In this document: positions 6,823 through 10,934 of the stretch, piece after piece | How positions within the stretch are numbered: position 1 is the stretch's first letter | Layout of the letters: each line of letters begins with the position of its first letter | Assembly: GCA_013362195.1 (NCBI GenBank) | Contig: JABFWM010000064.1 | Coordinates: forward strand, 1-10,934 | Length of the DNA stretch: 10,934 nucleotides | Source: Acidobacteriota bacterium | Lineage (GTDB): Bacteria; Acidobacteriota; Vicinamibacteria; Vicinamibacterales; 2-12-FULL-66-21 | Direction of reading: 5' to 3' | Made by a program: the position numbers and the translations under genes | Notes under the pieces: model-generated | Databases searched by the model: none | What the model saw: only the letters and a program-made list of their open reading frames with translations | Told to the model about the DNA's origin: nothing

Positions 6823-7677
6823 GTGCGCCGCAGGCTTCCCGTTTACGCGTGGATCGGTTTCGCGATCATGGCAGTCTCGGAAGCCGCCATGCTGGCGCAG
6901 GTCGAGCCGTTCTGGTCCTGGCACACCCCGATCGCGTGGACCGGTTACATCCTCTTCGTTGACGGCCTCGTGTGGCGGCGGCGCGGCTCGTCGCTGCTGC
7001 GTGACGATCGCGCCGAAGCGCTGTTCATCGCGATGGCGGGCGTCCCGCTGTGGGTCGTCTTCGAGATGTACAACAAATACACGCTGCACAACTGGTACTA
7101 CATCGGGTTGCCCGACGTGCTGATCGTGCGGTATGCGGGCTACGCATGGGCGTTTGGAACGATCACCCTCGCGATCATCGAGACCGCGGAACTGATCGGA
7201 TCGCTGCGCGATCGCCGTGCCCCGGAGTACCGGCGCGACGCGCCGCCGCGGGTGCCGCTCGACGCGCGCGGCTGGGCGAGCGTGGCGGTCGGCGCGGGCA
7301 TGCTGCTCGTGCCGATCGTGTATCCGTCGACCTGGCTGGCCGCGCCGGTGTGGCTTGGCTTCATCTTCCTGCTCGATCCGTTGAACGCCGCCGCCGGCGC
7401 GGAGTCGATCCGCGGAGACCTCGTCGATAACCACCGCGGCCGCCTGGTCAACCTGCTCGCGGCCGGGCTGGTCTGCGGACTGGTGTGGGAATTCTGGAAT
7501 TTCTGGGCGCGCGCGAAATGGATCTACAACGTGCCGGTACCGCCGCACGTGAAAATCTTCGAAATGCCGGTGGCCGGTTTCGCCGGGTTTCCGCCTTTCG
7601 CGGTGGAATGCTTCGTGATGTACGTGTTCCTGCGCCAGTGGATCTGGCGTGGAGCATGGCGCAGAATCGCACTATAA
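6823..7677 (+). CDS. Unrecognised multi-pass membrane protein with internal duplication
   Basis: I do not recognise this family. From the GTG at 6823 the product is 284 residues. The frame opens further upstream to a GTG at 6784, but that codon is in the terminator hairpin; an internal ATG at 6871 is another possibility. It is strongly hydrophobic, with roughly seven or eight membrane segments and many Trp, Tyr and Phe. The two halves match each other (numbering from GTG 6823). Half 1 has W39-x-G-Y-I-L-F-V-D47, then VVFEMYN near 78-84 and an IET segment near 119-121. Half 2 has W177-x-G-F-I-F-L-L-D185, then LVWEFWN near 220-226 and AVECFVM near 260-266. A Pro-containing segment (YYIGLPD; YNVPVPPHV) follows each E-x-[YW]-N. 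The motif FEMPVAGFAGFPPFAVE near 246-262 is probably diagnostic. It ends 27 bp before the CYTH gene. No function is proposed. Confidence 0.75.
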   Translation: MRRRLPVYAWIGFAIMAVSEAAMLAQVEPFWSWHTPIAWTGYILFVDGLVWRRRGSSLLRDDRAEALFIAMAGVPLWVVFEMYNKYTLHNWYYIGLPDVLIVRYAGYAWAFGTITLAIIETAELIGSLRDRRAPEYRRDAPPRVPLDARGWASVAVGAGMLLVPIVYPSTWLAAPVWLGFIFLLDPLNAAAGAESIRGDLVDNHRGRLVNLLAAGLVCGLVWEFWNFWARAKWIYNVPVPPHVKIFEMPVAGFAGFPPFAVECFVMYVFLRQWIWRGAWRRIAL

Positions 7678-7678
7678 T
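7673..7678 (+). promoter_or_regulatory. Consensus -10 (TATAAT) for the CYTH-murU-amgK operon
   Basis: A perfect TATAAT overlaps the stop codon (TAA, 7675-7677) of the membrane-protein gene and lies 26 nt before the CYTH start. At 17 bp upstream the -35 position reads TGGAGC, a poor match. It implies a start site near 7685-7687 and a short leader carrying the strong ribosome site GGAAGGAG (7691-7698). Confidence 0.5.
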
Positions 7679-7704
7679 CCGCGTTTTCGTGGAAGGAGCG
7701 GTGG

Positions 7705-8271
7705 ATGACGTCGACGACGATGCTTGAACGGGAAATCAAGCTGCGCTTCAGCTCGGTCGACGAAGCACGGCAGGCGGTGCTCGCCACCGGGGCGTCCCCG
7801 CTGCATGGCCGGCGGCTGCAGGAAGACTCGCTGCTCGATACCGAAGACGAGGTGCTGCGCCGTCGCCGCTGCGTCCTGCGGGTGCGCGTCGAAAACGGCA
7901 AGAGCCGCATCACCTTCAAGGGCCCCGTTCAACCCTCGATCGTCAAAGTCCGCGAGGAGCACGAAACGCTGGTCGGCGACGGCGTGGTGCTGCTGCGCAT
8001 CCTGGAAGAGCTCGGCCTGCACGTCTGGTTCACCTACGAGAAGTATCGCGAGGAGTTCTCGCACGAAGACGTGATCGTCGCGATCGACGAGACGCCGGTC
8101 GGCGTCTTCGTCGAGGTCGAAGGCAGCGAGGCGGGGATCGTGGCGATGGCCGAAGCGCTCGGCCGCGGCCCCGACGATTTCATCCTCGATTCGTACCGCG
8201 GATTGTTTCTCAAGTTCCGCGAGGAGCTCGGGCTGACCGGCACCGACATGGTGTTCGACGATCACTCTTGA
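7705..8271 (+). CDS. CYTH / triphosphate tunnel metalloenzyme family protein (class IV adenylate cyclase-like)
   Basis: A 188-residue cytosolic protein of the CYTH superfamily, whose members bind triphosphates inside an eight-stranded beta tunnel. Depending on subfamily they act as thiamine triphosphatase, inorganic triphosphatase or CyaB-type adenylate cyclase. The defining ExExK signature is EREIK at residues 8-12. Other tunnel-type charged residues are RRRRCVLRVR near 52-61, TFKG at 70-73, KVREEHE at 81-87, EKYRE at 112-116, AIDET at 126-130 and FVEVEG at 135-140. The ATG at 7705 is preferred because GGAAGGAG at 7691-7698 sits 6 nt upstream; an in-frame ATG at 7720 would still keep the signature. 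The stop overlaps the next gene by 3 nt. Genomic context does not reveal which triphosphate is used. Family confident, substrate unknown. Confidence 0.93.
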   Translation: MTSTTMLEREIKLRFSSVDEARQAVLATGASPLHGRRLQEDSLLDTEDEVLRRRRCVLRVRVENGKSRITFKGPVQPSIVKVREEHETLVGDGVVLLRILEELGLHVWFTYEKYREEFSHEDVIVAIDETPVGVFVEVEGSEAGIVAMAEALGRGPDDFILDSYRGLFLKFREELGLTGTDMVFDDHS

Positions 8272-9239
8272 GTGCGCCGCCTTTCCGCCGCGCGCTCGTG
8301 CTCACGGCGGGACTTGGCACGCGGCTGCGGCCGCTGACAGACGTGCGCGCGAAGGCGGCGGTGCCGGTCGACGGCGAGCCGCTCGCGCGCCGGGTGATTG
8401 GCTGGCTGGTCTCGCACGGCATCACCGATCTCGTCCTGAACCTGCATCATCGTCCCGATACGATTACGGCGCTGGTCGGCGACGGCTGCGATCTCGCCGC
8501 GCGCGTCCGCTACTCGTGGGAATCCGTGGTGCTCGGATCCGCCGGCGGTCCGCGCCGCGCGCTGCCGCTGCTGCTCGATCGCGGAAGGGCCGCAGGGGGC
8601 GCGGCCGATCGCACGCTGCTGCTCGTCAACGGCGACACGATGACGAACGTCGACCTCGCGGCGCTCGGCGCGCGCCATCGCGAGAGCGGCGCGCGCGTGA
8701 CGATGGCGCTGATCGAGAATCCGCGCCCGGACAAGTACGGCGGCGTCGTGCTCGATGCCGCCGGACACGTCACCGGATTCACCCGGCGCGGCGCGGCGGC
8801 GCGGTCCTTCCATTTCATTGGCGTACAGGCCGTCGACGCCGACGTGATCGCGCCGCTCGAGGACGGCGTGCCCAGCGAATCGGTGGCCGGTGTGTATCCG
8901 CGCCTGATGGCGGAGCGATCCGGCGCGGTCGCCGGGTTCGTCAGCGACGCCGCCTTCCGGGACATCGGCACGCCGGCGGATCTGCTCGACACGTCGCTCG
9001 CGCTGGCCGCCGCGGCGGGCCGCGAGGGCCGGCCCGTGTGGGGCGCGCGCGTCGACGTCGACCCGACCGCGCGGGTCGAGCACTCGTGCCTATGGGATGA
9101 TGTGAGGATCGGAGCACGCGCAGAGCTCGACCGATGCATCGTCGCCGACGGCGTGACGATTGCCGCCGGCGCACGCTACCGCCGATGCGCGATCGTGGAC
9201 GGCGACGACGGGTTGATCGTCCGCTCCCTGGATGCCTGA
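8268..9239 (+). CDS. murU: MurU-like sugar-1-phosphate nucleotidyltransferase with C-terminal hexapeptide-like extension
   Basis: A 323-residue NTP-transferase. In MurNAc recycling MurU couples UTP to MurNAc-1-phosphate to give UDP-MurNAc in the cytosol. The N-terminal pyrophosphorylase signature is LTAGLGTRLRPLT (12-24) with a following lysine near K29. SVVLGSAGG (86-94) is the sugar-nucleotide loop, and NGDT (121-124) holds the metal-binding Asp. RDIGTPADLL (231-240) closes the catalytic domain. Residues about 256-310 carry left-handed beta-helix-like turns (VDPTARVEHSCLWDDVRIGARAEL, ADGVTIAAGARY). Pseudomonas MurU is about 220 residues and lacks such a tail, so a GDP-mannose or glucose-1-phosphate nucleotidyltransferase role is possible. 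The start is a TTG whose last two bases lie in the CYTH stop (TTGA), implying coupled translation; GTG at 8298 is less likely. Pathway assignment rests mainly on the adjoining amgK. Confidence 0.8.
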   Translation: MSAPPFRRALVLTAGLGTRLRPLTDVRAKAAVPVDGEPLARRVIGWLVSHGITDLVLNLHHRPDTITALVGDGCDLAARVRYSWESVVLGSAGGPRRALPLLLDRGRAAGGAADRTLLLVNGDTMTNVDLAALGARHRESGARVTMALIENPRPDKYGGVVLDAAGHVTGFTRRGAAARSFHFIGVQAVDADVIAPLEDGVPSESVAGVYPRLMAERSGAVAGFVSDAAFRDIGTPADLLDTSLALAAAAGREGRPVWGARVDVDPTARVEHSCLWDDVRIGARAELDRCIVADGVTIAAGARYRRCAIVDGDDGLIVRSLDA

Positions 9240-9241
9240 CT

Positions 9242-10264
9242 ATGGAACGACAGATGACGGAAGCCCCCAGCGCTCGTGCGCGCGTGGACGGATACCTCGA
9301 ACGGAGCGGCCTGGCGGCGCAGCACCCGCGCGTCGTGCCCCTGACCGGCGACGCCTCGGATCGCAAGTATTTCCGCGTGCTGATCCCCGACGCGCCGTCG
9401 ATCGTGCTGTCGCTCTACGCCGCGCCGTTCGACGTCCGCACGCTGCCCTTCGTCAACGTCGCCACGCTGCTCGCGAAGATGCCGGTGCCGATTCCCGCCG
9501 TCCTCGGCCACGCCGACGATCTCGGCGTGATCGCGCTCGAGGATCTGGGCGACGTGACGCTGCAGGCGCACCTCGGCGCGGCGAGTCCGGCCGAGCACGC
9601 GGCGCTCTATCGCCAGGCGGTGGCGCTCATCGCGATGATGCAGCGCCGCGGCGCCGAGCTCGCGTCGGCCGAGTACCTGCCCTACGGCATTGCCTTCGAC
9701 GTCGAGAAGCTGACGTGGGAGCTGGATTTCTTCACCAAGCATTTTCTCGAGGCCTACCGCGGCGTGACGCTGACGGCGGAAGAGCGCGACGCGCTGCGCG
9801 ACGAGTTCGCCGTGCTGGTGCGCGCGCTGGCGGCGGAGCCACGGGTGCTCTGCCACCGCGATTACCACAGCCGCAACCTGATGCTGCACGAAGCGCAGCT
9901 CTACATCATCGACTTCCAGGACGCGCGCATGGGTCCGGACACCTACGATCTGGTATCGCTGTTGCGCGACTCTTACGTCGATCTGCCGGACCACACCGTC
10001 CAGGAACTGCTCGCCTATTTCCTGGCGCTCAAGGGCCTGACCGGCACCGAGCGCGAATTCCGCGAGCGCTTCGACCAGATGGCGCTGCAACGCAACCTGA
10101 AGGCGCTGGGGACGTTCGGCTACCAGACCACGGCGCGCCGCAATCCCGTCTACATCCAGTACATTCCACGGACGCTGAAGTACGTGCGCGACAATCTCGC
10201 CCAGCAGCCACGGTTCGAGCGCATGAGAGATCTGCTGGCGACGTACGTCGAAGAGTTCCGCTGA
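9242..10264 (+). CDS. amgK: AmgK-like anomeric MurNAc/GlcNAc kinase
   Basis: A 340-residue kinase of the aminoglycoside-phosphotransferase fold. AmgK phosphorylates the anomeric hydroxyl of MurNAc (and GlcNAc) with ATP, supplying MurU. The family N-terminal signature LTGDASDRKYFRV is at 34-46. ALEDLGDVTLQ near 98-108 corresponds to the hinge. The catalytic loop CHRDYHSRN (204-212) contains D207 and N212, and the metal-binding segment is IIDFQDARMGPDTYDLVSL (222-240) with D224. ATG 9242 follows the murU stop by 2 nt. An in-frame ATG at 9254 with GGAA 6 nt upstream is an equally plausible start. This is the last gene of the operon, and repeats rather than a T-tailed hairpin follow. This route bypasses the MurA/MurB steps and in Pseudomonas gives intrinsic fosfomycin tolerance; the same here is inference. 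Family confident. Confidence 0.9.
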   Translation: MERQMTEAPSARARVDGYLERSGLAAQHPRVVPLTGDASDRKYFRVLIPDAPSIVLSLYAAPFDVRTLPFVNVATLLAKMPVPIPAVLGHADDLGVIALEDLGDVTLQAHLGAASPAEHAALYRQAVALIAMMQRRGAELASAEYLPYGIAFDVEKLTWELDFFTKHFLEAYRGVTLTAEERDALRDEFAVLVRALAAEPRVLCHRDYHSRNLMLHEAQLYIIDFQDARMGPDTYDLVSLLRDSYVDLPDHTVQELLAYFLALKGLTGTEREFRERFDQMALQRNLKALGTFGYQTTARRNPVYIQYIPRTLKYVRDNLAQQPRFERMRDLLATYVEEFR

Positions 10265-10291
10265 GGCGCGCGGGAGAGCCACAGAAAAGAG

Positions 10292-10480
10292 GGCCACAGA
10301 ACAACACAGAACAACACAGAAGGCTGCTACTTCCACACCCACCGACGGCCACCGAAGAACAGGCCACAGAACAACACAGAACAACACAGAAGGCTGCTAC
10401 TTCCACACCCACCGACGGCCACCGAAGAACAGGCCACAGAACAACACAGAACAACACAAAGGAAACCAACGGCCACTGAA
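10292..10480 (+). repeat. 70-bp tandem repeat, two identical copies plus a partial third
   Basis: Copy 1 (10292-10361) and copy 2 (10362-10431) appear identical over all 70 bases. Copy 3 (from 10432) matches for about 27 bases, then diverges, and returns to GGCCACTGAA at 10471. Each copy begins with a 10-bp subrepeat (ACAGAACAAC-type) and contains the decamer GGCCACNGAA twice. The N varies by site: A at 10292, C at 10347, A at 10362, C at 10417, A at 10432, T at 10471 and G at 10486. A degenerate copy (AGCCACAGAA) is at 10277. The plus strand is strongly A/C-rich; no T occurs from 10263 to 10324. Direct repeats without unique spacers exclude a CRISPR array. It directly follows amgK. Confidence 0.93.
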
Positions 10481-10505
10481 GCGCGGGCCACGGAACACCA
10501 CACCC

Positions 10506-10631
10506 CGACGCCGCCGCAGAAATCGCGCAGCCTGTGAGAGCGCTACGTTTAAGAGACTGCGCACTTCTGCCCGGCCGCGTCTGTAAGTCGTTGATCACCG
10601 GCCGGGAGCACTCCTTGCGATACGGGGCGGC
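10506..10631. other. Gene-free leader before the GxxExxY gene
   Basis: Together with the repeat, the whole 10265-10631 interval lacks a credible gene. This part contains no repeat units. An inverted pair CCGGCCG (10571-10577) and CGGCCGG (10599-10605) could form a 7-bp stem with a 21-nt loop and no T tail. An in-frame TAA at 10584-10586 bounds the downstream gene. A GGGG run (10625-10630 area) is a poor ribosome site for the ATG at 10632. Confidence 0.5.
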
Positions 10632-10934
10632 ATGCCCGTCTATCTGCATGCGGATCTCACGAACCTGATCATCAACGCTGCGTATTGCGTGTTCCGAGAG
10701 CTCGGTCATGGCTTCGCGGAAATCGTTTACCGTCGCGCCCTTGCGATCATGCTCCGCGAAAACGGATTGGAAGCGCGTGAGGAATGTCTCGTGAACGTCC
10801 ATTTCCATGGCGCTCTGATCGGGAGCTTCAAAGCCGACATCGTCGTGGCCGACGTCGTGATGGTGGAGGTGAAAGCGGCGAAGGAGATCGAGGGGCGCCA
10901 CGAAGCGCAATTGCTGAATTACCTGAAGTCCGCC
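10632..10934 (+). CDS. GxxExxY family protein (PD-(D/E)XK nuclease-like), C-terminus off window
   Basis: From ATG 10632, 101 codons are open to the window end. The naming motif is present as G27-F-A-E30-I-V-Y33 (GFAEIVY), in a helix that begins LTNLIINAAYCVFRELG. A nuclease-like core follows: SFKADIVVADVVMVEVKA gives D69 and E79-V-K81, the D...ExK arrangement of the PD-(D/E)XK fold. A following helix has Q93 (EAQLLNYLK). The motif residues are intact, so an active metal-dependent nuclease is possible, but no substrate is known to me for this family. Typical members are about 125-130 residues, so only about 25-30 should be missing. The start is bounded by an in-frame TAA at 10584. Its codon use looks less GC-rich than the operon to the left, consistent with transfer. 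It sits 152 bp after the 70-bp repeat. Family confident. Confidence 0.93.
   Translation, partial: MPVYLHADLTNLIINAAYCVFRELGHGFAEIVYRRALAIMLRENGLEAREECLVNVHFHGALIGSFKADIVVADVVMVEVKAAKEIEGRHEAQLLNYLKSA

Noticed and set aside
10292..10480. CRISPR array
   Set aside because: The identical segments are whole 70-bp tandem copies with no unique spacers of constant size between short repeats, and no cas gene is present.
9176..10910. Long minus-strand frames across amgK, the repeat and the GxxExxY gene
   Set aside because: They depend on translating the repeat and on the antisense of two genes with recognised motifs; the repetitive Cys/Val-rich peptides are repeat artefacts.

Overview
The window is GC-rich chromosomal DNA that looks like an Acidobacteriota genome. 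The main clue is the partial gene at the left edge, which has the architecture of the 'VWFA-related Acidobacterial domain' proteins. The high-GC third positions and the short-period intergenic repeats fit but do not prove it. No rRNA, tRNA, CRISPR array, transposase or phage gene is visible.

Layout, left to right. Positions 1-3612 are read on the minus strand. Archease (3187-3612) and the RNA ligase RtcB (1731-3170) form a two-gene RNA-repair operon. Downstream is a secreted VWFA-like protein (1-1514) that runs off the left edge. A divergent intergenic region (3613-3865) consists largely of a degenerate 7-bp repeat array, followed by a shorter array of the same heptamer in inverted orientation. 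From 3866 everything reads on the plus strand: an M24 Xaa-Pro-type metallopeptidase (3866-5044), a second heptamer array (5102-5143), a membrane-anchored HtrA/Deg protease with two PDZ domains (5183-6748) and a clear intrinsic terminator (6773-6803). Next are an unrecognised multi-pass membrane protein that appears to be an internal duplication (6823-7677), then a tight operon of a CYTH/triphosphate-tunnel protein (7705-8271), a MurU-like nucleotidyltransferase (8268-9239) and an AmgK-like sugar kinase (9242-10264). The right end holds a 70-bp tandem repeat (10292-10480) and the start of a GxxExxY-family PD-(D/E)XK-like gene (10632 to the right edge).

Functional themes. RtcB ligates RNA ends and archease activates it. 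AmgK plus MurU is the anomeric MurNAc salvage route, which leads from recycled cell-wall sugar to UDP-MurNAc. The HtrA protease and the VWFA protein act outside the cytoplasm. The least explained material is the set of three intergenic short-period repeat loci (periods 7, 7 and 10/70 bp), the duplicated membrane protein and the GxxExxY gene beside the 70-bp repeat. No coherent new defence or mobile system can be demonstrated from this window alone.
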